A model generated the notes under the pieces. The model did not search any database, was not told where the DNA came from, and saw only the letters and a program-made list of their open reading frames with translations. Both the position numbers and the translations under genes were made by a program. From Diadema setosum (lineage: Eukaryota; Echinodermata; Echinoidea; Diadematoida; Diadematidae): a DNA stretch of 64,000 nt. The stretch is from assembly GCF_964275005.1 (NCBI RefSeq), contig NC_092698.1, positions 22,333,309 to 22,397,308 of the forward strand, in the 5' to 3' direction. Below, piece after piece: positions 35,576 through 58,980 of the stretch. How positions within the stretch are numbered: the first letter of the stretch is position 1; each line of letters opens with the position of its first letter.

Positions 35576-36126
35576 CACTGTAAAAACATCGGTGTTAGAT
35601 TTAACACCATGGACGTTAAATCTAACACCGATCAATCTTCAATACTGAGTAGAGGACCATACCCACAGGTGTAGAAAATGTATTGTGACGGTGTTAAAAA
35701 GTGTTCACTTGGCACTGTTCATTTGACACTGTAGCTGGTGATATTTTTGACACTGCGCTAGAGTTTTAAATTCATTAATGACACCGCATGGTGTTGATTT
35801 GATATTGGTGGTGTTAATTTCAATGGTATAACACCCGTCCAGCTTCAATAGACCACACCAACTGGTGTTACTGTGGTGTAAATGTGTTTACACATTTTTT
35901 TTTTCAAAAATCAAGTACTTTATCTGAAAATTCTTCATCGTCTTATTGAAATTCAGAATTAACAAGAAATTCAGTAACTAAGAAACTATCAAAAAAAAAA
36001 AAAACCAACAACACAATTTTATATTTTGAAATGACACCCGGAGGTGTTAATCTAACACCATGAATGAACACCGGAAATTTAACACCAGCTCGGTGTTTCA
36101 TATTTAACACCGGACTTTTTGCAGTG
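35576..36126. mobile_element. Inverted-repeat element rich in GGTGTTA / TAACACC
   Basis: The left end CACTGTAAAAACATCGGTGT and, on the other strand, the right end CACTGCAAAAAGTCCGGTGT form imperfect terminal inverted repeats. The interior repeats AACACC or its complement more than a dozen times in both orientations. It is a non-autonomous DNA element of the CACTGyAAAAA type seen in many marine animals. Confidence 0.8.
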
Positions 36127-39100
36127 TGCTGACACTTATCATTGATAGATAGTTTTACTCATTATAATTAGACGATACTATAAGTAGTACTTGGTGTTTA
36201 AAGTGTTGCATCAACTCACAACTGAAGTGTACCATGTCATGATGTCAGGCCTTCATAATGCTTGATAATAATGTAAACTCAACAAAGGTTTTGAAAGCCG
36301 CCTTATTATATGCCTTTATTTTTAAATACTAGTATCACACATGCATCTTTCCTCGACTTGTTACTTATATACCCAAGCATGATAAAGGTAATATCAAAAC
36401 CCCTATATTGCTGCTACAAAAATGAAAATAAGGTCTATGCAGTATATGTGAAATTCATTAGGCCTATACACACATTTGTTTTGTTTTTCTTGTGTAATTT
36501 TATAAATTACCAACAAAAAAGGTTTGAATTTTTTAGTTTTCACTTTACATTCCAATATCATTTTGTTGTTGTTGTTGTTGTTGTCGTCGTTGCTGTTGTT
36601 GTTGTTGCTGTTGTTTTTTTAGGATGGGAATGTAAACTTGCTTGGAAAATAATGTGACACAACCGGAGGCATATTGACATTTCTAGTTGATTTATCTATG
36701 TTCATAATGTTCATTGTAACTGTCATATGTGGAAACAAGTAGGCCTAAGCCTGACTGTGGTGTGAGATGTTCTTGTGTTCCAGTACAATTGTCAATAAAA
36801 GCAAATTTCTCTGTTCTATCATAGATCAATAAAGATGAATCACCTGAATCTGAATTTGAATCTTATTTGTTTTCTCGAAACATGACGACTTATCAATCCG
36901 CTCCGTAGGGCTCATGTGATTTATAGGCCCACATTACAGCTCTCATGTGTCGACCTTTGAGCAAAGTGGTGTATATGAAAAATATTTTTGTTCTGGTATT
37001 ATAGACCCAAGGGTGAATCAGTTCCTTAAAAGTGAAAAGTCACTCTTACATTCATCTGTCAAATTTTTATTAATGAGTTCACTATCGGTTAGGACTCCAG
37101 TTTTGATGGCTTACATAAGATGATATCTCTCTGGATGATATAGACACTGATAGTTAATGCTTCCCCAGAACTTGGCATTCTAAACTAAAAAAATAACAAT
37201 CTCCCCGGCATGCATGTTTGTTTTGTAATACAATGTGACACCATAGGTTTTAAAGAAAGCAAAAGAAGCGTCAACTTATTTTCTTGTAAGTTGTGTGAAA
37301 ATTTTCTTGTAAGCTAAGTGATATTCAATTTGATTAGATTCAAATTAAACTTTATTTCCAATAGCATGTTTTGTTAACGTTGAAATAAAGCAAAATGTAC
37401 AAAAGTGTATTACAACAATATTTAAACATATACACATAAAACTATATTTGTTCAAAATATTGGTTGTAGTCACCGATGCAAATTAGGAGTGACTGATAAT
37501 GATTAATGTAAATAACGTCACGACGTTCCCGTCGGAGGTTTTCTCTAGCGTGTGGAAAATCCAGAAGCAAAATACAATCATGACGTGTTTCATTGTTGAT
37601 AATTTTGAACCTATGACATACAACTTTTCAAACTGAAGAAATTACTTACTACTGGTGAAAAATATAACGACAGTTATTCAATAAAGTGAATTAAGTGAAC
37701 GTCTGAGATTTTTCTTATTTTTCTAATTTCAATGAGAAAGCGAGAAAGAGGAGGTGGCACCTTTACCTTTCCAACTTGTTTACATCACTTTATGCGCATG
37801 TTTATATCACTGTCATATCTCGTGAAAATAATATGTGAAACTTTGAATAAAGTTTCGATAAAAACATACTCTCCTCGTTTTGTATTTGATTTTGATCGCA
37901 TTTCAGTCATCCCTGTTAGTCTAATCAATTTAATCTGTTCATTACAGAAAGCTTATTGGAGTGGAATTCAGTCTCTCTCCCTCTGTTTGTCTGTCTCTTA
38001 ATTCTGTCTCTCTCATTATATCATTCTCTTCCAGCATTATCATTCTATATGCTTTGATGGAGTTGTACAAAAATATAAACTGACATAATTATTATAATCA
38101 ACAATTCATTCTTTTCTACCCTCTCTGTCTGTCTGTCTCTCTGTACCGTATGTCCCCCCCCCCGAAAAAAAGAAAGAAAAGAAAATTACAACCGGACCCT
38201 CCGCCAATTATAACTTTTAAAATAGTGAATCAATCCAAATACAATTTCAGGGTACATGAAACTATAACTCATTGCCCACATCTTACAGAAAACCCCATTC
38301 GATTTGCTTCAGTGGTCAGAGAGAAATGAGGAATTTTGTAGAGCATGTCAGGAATCTCTTCCCTCCAAGTTTGTACATAATTTCAATGGTATAAACATGC
38401 TTGCTGATGGCGTTGCATACAAAAGATGTGTAACATTACGTATCATCAAACAATGATTACAAGCGGGTTATTAATGTGTCCTGATCAAGAAAACGTGGCT
38501 TTCTTCGATATTTTGCAGACATAAGTCTTAACTCTCTCTCGCTCTCTTTCTCTCTGCGTCTCCTTTTCTCTTTCTGTATTATTTATCATTCATCTACCAA
38601 CGCCATTTTCATTCTTTTTCAAAGTAATTTTCAACTCTTTCTTTTCCTCCATTCATCTGAATCAAGTAACTGCGCATTCTGACAATATCTTGATTACAAT
38701 AATCTTGAATGGAAAGTCAGATTTCATGCTTTCTTTTCCAGGCAATTTGATGAAATACGCTGCGAAGAAAATTGATGTATATACACGTATACGAATTCAT
38801 ATTGTTATCCCACAACCTATCTACATCAAAATTTTAGAGCATATATCATATTTATTTATTTCTCGAGTGATCTACGATGTACAAGCTTTGCTTTCTGATA
38901 TAGGCACTCTTTTCCATTGCTTTAATTTACCCTTCGTTTCTATTGCAAAGTGTACATTATTTTTTCGACAAACTATTTGTATAGGTATATTACATTATAT
39001 CTCATGATCTCTAATTCATTTGAATTGCTCAATAACATAAACCGACATATGCATACTTTTATGGATTATTTCTCTTGATGATGGAAATGAATAGTATTGA

Positions 39101-40629
39101 ACTGAAATTGAATTGAATTTATCAGCACGCTATAAAAGAAAGGAAAATGATAACAGTAGTGTATAATGAATTTGCGCTGGAATCAACATAGTGAGAGCAT
39201 CTTATATTTATAAGAACAAACATTTTAATGAGTAACGCTTAGTACATTTCAGTGTAGACCCCAAACCAGTATTGCTCATATCTACAAATCGCCGATTCTT
39301 GCACTAATTCTTTCATTGTATAATTTTTATGTCATTCTAAGAAAGAAAGAAGGAAAAAAAAAAACAAAAAACGTCAGCACTGGAAGCATTATGTTCTATA
39401 GACTACCATAACAAACATTTTTTTTTTTCCTGAGTCCAGCTCATGCCTTGGACGGGAGAGTAAAGCAAAGGTCTGATGTTTGTAAATAATTTTACACAAT
39501 GGGCACACGTCTGGAAAAAAAAAAGTAATGAAAATATCTTTACAAAGATACAGGTAGAATGCAATGTCTTCTTTTTTTCATATCCAAGTAAACTAACTAT
39601 AGTGTTACCTCAGTCCTGAAGTCTGCGTGTTTTCTATTTCATTTGTTCTGTCTAGTTGGGTTTTTTTCCTTAAGTTCATGCTTCGCACTTTGCTCTGAAG
39701 TCGGTGAATAGAAGAATACGGTTCCAATCAAAATTTGCACGCGTTTTCTCAAGCTACGCCGAAACAGAAGAATTCGTCCAAACTAAAGGGAACGCATGAC
39801 TATAGCCTCCAAATGAGGTGTACTATGTAGAGGGATGTACCCTATAATCAACAGCAGCCAGGTAATTAGTTCTCACCGAGATTGCATGACTTCTTTTTAG
39901 AATAGAAAGATTTTCGATTTATTCAAATATCTTTGATTATTCAAGTATCTTTGATACGACAAAGTGATGGGGCAAGGGCCGATCCATTTCATTTGCTATA
40001 GTGTGTGAGCGGGCTCTCTTAGTCATGTTAGTCAACAACAATTTTTTTTTGACGCTTTTTATAGCCTTTATTCAGACCAATCAAATGAAACTGTTACATT
40101 GTAATGACACAATGACTGGATATGTTTCTATAATGGCGCCATCTACACTAGCAGTAGATAAAGGGTGGTGTGTGAAAACCAAGAAACCCCCAATGATCAA
40201 GACCGATACACAAACATACTACTGCTAAATCGCAGAATTTCTGCGCCTCTCCTTCAACACTTACATGTGTAATTTCATAGGCAAGTGCGAAAAAGATGTA
40301 TAAGTATAAAAACAACTGAATCAAAATCATGGTACAGAAAACGCAGCATTACACAAAATGGTCCATTCATCCGCATTTATACAATGAAGTCAAAATATTT
40401 TCAGATAGCTATACCTCTAGTTGTTGTGGTGGTGTTTTTTTTTTTTGCCAACAGTGAAACGAATTCTCTTATTTTCGTGCATAAAAGTTATATAGCACTC
40501 TTCTCAAAAAATAAACGAACAATTCTACTGTACATAAGAATGACTTATGGGGCAATTCTTCCAGTTTTCGTTCAAACGGACATAATATGCAAGGCCTACC
40601 ATGACTGTTTACATGCTAAATAAATTCCA
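36127..40629. other. Intergenic between ABHD2 and esterase A
   Basis: No exon is found. Visible are a (GTT)n tract at about 36560-36615, a short piece at 36662-36690 resembling the reversed left end of the DR1-rich element (GGAGGCATA and GACATTTCTAGTT), CT-rich runs near 37975-38140 and 38530-38575, and poly-T tracts. Confidence 0.5.
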
Positions 40630-40635
40630 TTTATT
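40630..40635 (-). terminator. Candidate polyadenylation signal of esterase A
   Basis: AATAAA on the minus strand, about 180 bases after the stop codon of gene A. Confidence 0.5.
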
Positions 40636-40817
40636 TCCACATTTCATAACAACCCTTTTAAATGACTTCAATCATACTATAAAAAGAGGACGTCCATTAA
40701 GATCACTCAGATCACCACGAAAATATATGGTGTTTTTTTTTTTCTTTATGTAAATACATTGTGTTGCACTTTGTTAGTCGACATACAGCATACGCCAATC
40801 CCAGGCGAGGCATCTTA

Positions 40818-53093
<12,276 letters not shown>

Positions 53094-53523
53094 TTTGCTT
53101 TTTGTATAAAAAGGTCTATGTAGACACCGTAACGGGCCCTAGTTTTTCTCACAGGACGCATAGGATGCAGTGAAGATTGTATCAATAACTTCACGCGAGC
53201 TTGTCAAGTGCTCGCTACACCTGTTACTTTTCTTGGCATCCTCGATAGCTTAACGTTCTAAAATGACAGTATGGTATCTATATCATCATCAAAACCACGC
53301 ATAAGTCGTCTTGGAGTGTTCAGGGTTCAATAGGGTGGATTCTTGATTTATGTGATAGTATTTATGCCTCAGGGATCAGCTACCGTAATCTTCTTCTGTG
53401 CGCAAACTTCCTTCGTTTTAAGACGCACCGGTGGAAGTTTGTAAATACTCGGGTCTGATAACAAGTTTCTCCAAAATGTCTTACTGCTTTCGTCACTCAT
53501 AAATTGCCGTCGCCATGCGCACT

Positions 53524-53533
53524 CTTTATACCC
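53524..53533 (-). promoter_or_regulatory. Candidate TATA box of esterase A
   Basis: GGGTATAAAG on the minus strand, about 430 bases upstream of the gene A start codon. It would imply a 5' UTR of roughly 400 bases or an unseen 5' UTR intron. Support is limited to the motif. Confidence 0.3.
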
Positions 53534-53879
53534 TCGTCAACAGTTAAGCAATGTTTACCTCCCAGTCCACGGGGTTGATTATTATTTGTCTTCAAGCAAC
53601 GAGGAGTGGAAAAAAAAAATGATGTAATGTGAAAAAAAAATCAACGAATACAATACTATGCCACCTCTTACACTCATTCATTTTCTACCGATGGCAATGA
53701 CATAAATAATGCCTTTATAGGACGATCTAACTTTTCATGTCCGATTTCTGAGAGTATCATAGGAGGGATATTCATTGGATATTCAGTTTGACAGGACCCT
53801 TTCGCACAGCGATGTTTTGAATACATATGCTAACCTGTCGACGTGAGACCACTTTGTCACTGTATCATCGTCATTATTA

Positions 53880-54400
53880 TTATAATTATCATTATTATTA
53901 TTATTATTACTAGTCAATGTACCCGTGGAGTGCCAGAAATCCTCTATGGGGATTCACTCAGAAATGGTCAAGGTCACTGGGTCAACGGAGGTCCGGTCCG
54001 ATCTTGGCCAAACTCGCTGGAAGCATAAGTAGGCGTACACCTGGGAATCTCCATATAAGTAGGCCTACATAGTGCCCTCTATCGGGTGTCTGATTATATT
54101 TTTGGGGGAATCCCCATATTAGTAGGCCTACATAGCGCCCTCTATCGGGTGTTTGATTATTGCAGCTGACGAAGATTAATTATTTGACCTTTGACCCCAG
54201 TGACCTTGACCTTTTCAAAAATGAGCCCCTTAAGGGCAATTTCGCGGTCAACCTGCATCCACCCACTAAGTTTGATGGAGATCGGACCAAGGACCTGGGA
54301 GGAGTAGAGGAACAAACAGACAAACGTTGTTCAAAATAATATGATTATTATCATTGTTATTATTATAACTACTACTACTACTACTACTACTACTATGATA
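53880..54400. repeat. (ATT)n-flanked repeat with 70-base tandem units and TGACCTTTGACC
   Basis: It is bordered by ATTATT-type simple sequence on both sides. Two ~70-base units share AAGTAGGCCTACATA-type and GCCCTCTATCGGGTGT sequence (54048-54165). These are followed by TTTGACCTTTGACCCCAGTG and AAGTTTGATGGAGATCGGAC. It is probably another member of the tandem-unit element group, with different ends. Confidence 0.55.
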
Positions 54401-55660
54401 CTATTATTATCATGATCATGATCATTATTTTTTCAATATAGTTACCACTAATCAATATAATAGTTATAATTTATTTGTATCACTTGGTTTTGCATTCCGT
54501 CATAATCTATGATATGAAAATTTATAATAATTTCTGAATTCGAAATACTTGAAACATGTAAAAGTTTTTTGATAATCGTACTTTGTTAAAAAAATACTGA
54601 CTTAGAGATCCAGCGATTTCATACTAAGAACATTAAAAGCCACAAGAAGCGGAATAGGGGGCGTGAGGATGTCGAGTGGGCGTCGACGCAGCTGTCAATG
54701 ATTGGTGGATTTGATGTCAATCAACACATTAACTTCCTGTGCCCACCATGTTTCAATGCACTTTTTTTTTCTAACTACTAAAACAAAAATCAAGTTTCCT
54801 ACATAACTACTTGTCACAAATGACTTTCAAGCAGTTCATCAGGGACATGTAGCGGAAACGAATGGGAGGGTGTGATTCTGTCAAACACACACACACATAC
54901 ACACAAACACAAACACACACACAAACATATGCACAGAAAAAAAAACACCCGAAAAGAAAAAAAAAACAAAACAAAAGATGATTGAAAATAATAGCGAAAC
55001 CCTTGCCATTCCAAGGTTTCCGCCGTGAGATTCTTCTCATGGAAAGAAATGATTTTAATAATGATGATAACGATGATGGTGATGATAATAATAATAATGA
55101 TGATAATAATAATGATACGAATATTAATAGTAACAATAATTATAATTATAATAGTAGATAGAACATAAATATGAAAAAAAAATGATTAAAAATATTTGGA
55201 CGTTTCAGTCATTTCGAAACCATTTTACATCAAACAAACTTTGATTACCTCTTATGCTCATTCGTATAACATAAAAGGTTTCTCATTGTCTCACAGAAAA
55301 AGCTGGAAACCTGAGGACCCATCTGAACCAAAACTGTATCATCCCTTTAACGTGGTAAACTTATCTTTGAGGTGACCGATAATACCGGCCAGGCAAACCT
55401 TCGTTTTTGATATCTTGTCTCCCGTTTTATGTTGCACCAAAAAAAGTTTTGCAAGCTTAAGAATCTTTCTCTCTCTTAACAAATAATTAAGAAAATGAAT
55501 AAAACATCGATATGTAACGTGACAGAGCGTGTAGTGGAATCCGGAACTGAAAGAGCTTTTGGATTCGAATTCTTCCTGTTGCGTTCATCTTTGTGAGAGT
55601 TTTTTTTTTTTTTTTTTGACCGGAACGTTCCCTTTAACCAAAGGTTTGAATGTGTACTTC
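54401..55660. other. Intergenic between esterases A and B, low complexity
   Basis: CA-rich tract at 54882-54925, ATGATAATAATAATG runs at 55050-55160, and poly-T at 55600-55617. No exon seen. Confidence 0.5.
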
Positions 55661-55664
55661 ATGG

Positions 55665-55965
55665 CCGGCGCCACGTTTTGAAAAAAAAAAAAGTGTGTGT
55701 GTGTGTGTGGGGGGGGGGGGCACTTTATATTTCTGGTGTCACTTCCGGGTTTCATCAGCTGACAAGCAACAACGACATCAAAAAAAAAATGCCTTCAGCC
55801 GCAACTTTTGATGCCACTTCCGGGTTTCATCAGCTACCAAGCAAAAGAAAGAAAGGTCTTCTGCGCAACTTTCTGATTCCATTGTGGGTTTCTACAGCCG
55901 ACAAGCAAAAAGCTCAACCACTTTCTATTTCTCTTCTGGTGCCACTTCCGGGGTGTTAAAAAATG
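55665..55965. repeat. TTTCTGGTGCCACTTCCGG repeat, copy 2 (three units)
   Basis: Units with TTCTGGTGTCACTTCCGGGT, GATGCCACTTCCGGGTTTCA and CTGGTGCCACTTCCGGGGTG alternate with TCATCAGCTGACAAGCAA. This is the reverse complement of the copy at 17947-18090. A (GT)n and poly-G tract lies at its left. Confidence 0.65.
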
Positions 55966-55989
55966 GGGGAGGTAAAGTGGTTGCACCCT

Positions 55990-56207
55990 ATGGCCGGATT
56001 CACGAAGGTGGTAGTTTTGTATGGGGCGCCAAATGTCGCATGGCCTATTTCGTTACGATATCAGTTATTTATTTTCGTCGACGAAATGCCCGATTTCGTA
56101 ACGAAATAGGCCATGCGATAATTGGCGCTTTATACAAAACTACGGTCCAAAGTTTAAACCATGGACAAAGATTGTACCACCTTCGTGAATCTGGGGGCCC
56201 CCTGCCG
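55990..56207. mobile_element. Fold-back element with GATTCACGAAGGTGGTA ends
   Basis: The left arm has GGATTCACGAAGGTGGTAGT, GGGGCGCCAAATGTCGCATG and GCCTATTTCGTTACGA. The right arm mirrors it with TCGTAACGAAATAGGCCATG, CGATAATTGGCGC and ACCACCTTCGTGAATC. Nearly the whole element can form one hairpin. Poly-C follows. Confidence 0.8.
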
Positions 56208-56339
56208 CCCCCCCCCCCCCCCCCCCCCCCCGTTCCACCGGCCCTGTACTTGGCAGATGCTAGGTAACGCTAACGGCAGGGCCATCCGATAAAGCAGTGG
56301 TGACAACCCTAAAGAAGCAACCCTGCATACCTGAGGTAG

Positions 56340-56560
56340 TAGTATTATCATCACTTTTAGTATAATCATTATCATGATTATCATCGTCATGATCATTATC
56401 ATTATTATCACTATCATTATCATCACAGACTACCTTGTCTCACGCCTCAGGGGCCTTTCCATGCTTCACGCACGCACGCACGCACACACACATACACACC
56501 CACACGCATACACACACCCACACACATCCACACTAAAAACCAACCAAACAGTCCAAAAAC
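56340..56560. repeat. ATC/ATT-rich and (CA)n simple repeats
   Basis: ATTATCATCAT-type tract to about 56425, then (GCAC)n and (CA)n at 56470-56535. A (GCC)n/(ATC)n tract follows at 56795-56840. Confidence 0.85.
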
Positions 56561-56849
56561 ATGGATTTGCAAGACAAAAAAAAATAAACAAAACCCTCAC
56601 ATTTTAGTACGATTTTTCTTATCAGAGTATATGTGAAAATGTTACCTTCTCTTCACCAGATCGCACGATTTAGACCCTATTTACAGCTTTAAAAGTGCCA
56701 TGGGAGGGGAAACCCCACTCCCACGCCCTCCGTCCCCCGTCCCGTCGCTTCACGCCGCAGAATCTAACGCATAGCTGTTCTTTGACTCCGTCGTCATCAT
56801 CATCGCCGCCGCCGCCGCCGTCATCATCATCATCACATTCATCCCCTCA

Positions 56850-57807
56850 GTGCAGAAGAAACATATACTAGTAATTAGAAATTCCCAGGGGATTTTGCTG
56901 GAAACATTACTGTGCGTATGGGAAGCATATAATGAAGAATGGGAAGAACATAATGATGACATTTGACTGCAAATGTCTCACTCTGAGCAATGGTTTTAAT
57001 CTAAATCATTTTTGTTTTATAATGTTGATATTTTAATAGAAATGTTATTAAAAATACCTCTGAAACTATTCTTATAATTCATGTGAAAATAACTCGTGTA
57101 TACGTGATTATATTCTCATGTTTATACTGCTGTATTCCACTAATTCTGCTGGTTCTAATTTTCTCTTTTTACGCCGCTAGGATATAGACCTACAAGCCAA
57201 ATAGATATAAGCGTTCTTGTGTACATTCCATTCTCATCATTTTTATTGTTAGCTATAATGGTATTGAGTTATTTGCACTAGTTTGTGTATTGTCAATATT
57301 TTGTGTTATTCTATCCATTCATTCTATTCTGTTTTGCTTCTCGTAAACGTCTGTGGGTTTCGTCTTTGTTCTTCTTGAAATGTTCAAAATAACATAAATG
57401 AAATTGAATGAAAACACAAGTTTAAAAACTTACCATAATATCCCCCTCATAAAAATGAGAACAAAAAAAAAATGACATAAACTGGAGAGGAAAAAGATAA
57501 GTGCAGCAGATCAACAGAGAGACAAAAAGCAAAACGATACACATAACATAGTGATTAAATACCCTAAAGTCATGGTACTATATCTTCACTAGTGTCTTCT
57601 GCGTTGTAAGAGAAAGGGAGGAAATCAATGAACGTCACTTTCCAGAGTTCTTCGGAAAAGCAAACATGTCCTACGTTAAGCGTTCCATGAAAATGTGATA
57701 TTGACCTGAAACTATATCAAAATCTTGCTGAAAATTTTATTACAAATAAACTTAATAATACATACATGTACATTATTATTTATATATATATGTTATAAAA
57801 TATCAAA

Positions 57808-57846
<39 letters not shown>

Positions 57847-58346
57847 CATTTATTCAATAAATTTTTACACTGTTGATGATAATGCTGATATTGATATCAG
57901 TGATAATTTTGGTCATTGTCGTCATTGCTGCTTTATGGGATACATATTATAAGGCTCTAACGAAGAAAAATGGTACGAGAAGTAGGCAGCGGAGGACATA
58001 AATTTCACACTAGTTAGAATTTATTCTACTCTTAAAACAACTGCGACAAACGTTTTGAATAAAATACAATGAAGTAAAACTACACAAAAATATTTAGCCA
58101 GTTTTCATTTTTTTTCTACACAAACGGACAAAAGAGTTTCGAGATTCAGAATGTTGATGTTGACAATACGTTTACGCTGTCTACGCATCTCCTTTTCTCA
58201 CGGCTGTGAGAAAAGGCTAAAATCACCGTACGAATTCGAAACTGTAAGGAACATGGACAAAAATGTCAGTGAAGACAGTCTTTTAATGAGAATTCTGTAT
58301 CAGAATATCATAAATCGGAGCTTGTGTGACTGTCAAATATGCATAT

Positions 58347-58412
<66 letters not shown>

Positions 58413-58544
58413 ACATGGGTATATCCTTATTACATATTGCAAAATTTCATATGCATTAATCAAAGCAGTATTGAAAACTGACCTGCTGTGTTTCCGAAAT
58501 TTATGAGTTTCCAATTGTTATTGATTTGATTTGATTTGATTTGA
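56850..58544. other. Intergenic, downstream flank of esterase B
   Basis: No exon. (AT)n microsatellites at 57810-57840 and 58350-58408. Otherwise AT-rich sequence without recognisable elements. Confidence 0.55.
58350..58408. repeat. (AT)n microsatellite
   Basis: Fifty-nine bases of pure TA repeat. Confidence 0.95.
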
Positions 58545-58554
58545 TTTATTTATT
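58521..58554. repeat. (TTGAT)n tract with AATAAA on the minus strand
   Basis: Pentanucleotide TTGAT repeated about five times, ending in TTTATTTATT, which supplies minus-strand AATAAA signals about 305 bases after the gene B stop. Such a pentamer tail is also typical of some LINE 3' ends. Confidence 0.6.
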
Positions 58555-58646
58555 CTCTGTATGCCATTTTTTTTTCAAATACATCAACTTTCTGCAATTT
58601 TCTGTTATTCGCTAAGTCTTGTGAATTTTCATCGACCATAACCCTT

Positions 58647-58652
58647 TTTATT
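58647..58652 (-). terminator. Candidate polyadenylation signal of esterase B
   Basis: AATAAA on the minus strand, about 207 bases after the stop codon of gene B. Confidence 0.45.
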
Positions 58653-58858
58653 CGCCCAACAAACCATGGTATATCATTCCATTCAGTTTGGACGTATCCC
58701 ACGTAAAAATAACTTTCTCTTTGTGTTTACAAATTTCACATGGGCAAGTACAAATCAAGTTATTACAACAATAAAACTGCTTAAAACAAATACACACAAA
58801 CAAATTGACCATGATTACATTTCTTTAATAGTCTCGTAGCACTCTTAAAATGAAACAT

Positions 58859-58980
58859 CTAATCGCAAGGTTGTGTCGTCTGCTTGTAGTCGTCGAAAGC
58901 CGCCTGCCAGGCGACCATGTCTTCCGTCTTCCATTGATTGTAGTCTTCCCGCCATTGCTCTTCTAGGTCAGACATGTCCA
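58859..58980 (-). CDS. Esterase B last exon (tetramerisation tail, stop)
   Basis: Encodes DMSDLEEQWREDYNQWKTED and MVAWQAAFDDYKQTTQPCD, then TAG. The Trp/Tyr/Phe pattern and C-terminal Cys match the gene A tail and the vertebrate AChE T-peptide. The acceptor is TTTTACAG. Confidence 0.93.

Noticed and set aside
37732-38001. Open frame of 89 codons in the ABHD2-esterase A intergenic region
   Set aside because: There is no recognisable domain, it is low in complexity at the end, and it has no supporting splice or neighbour context.
38690-39007. Open frame of 105 codons
   Set aside because: AT-rich composition with no family match that I recognise; such lengths are expected by chance in this much sequence.
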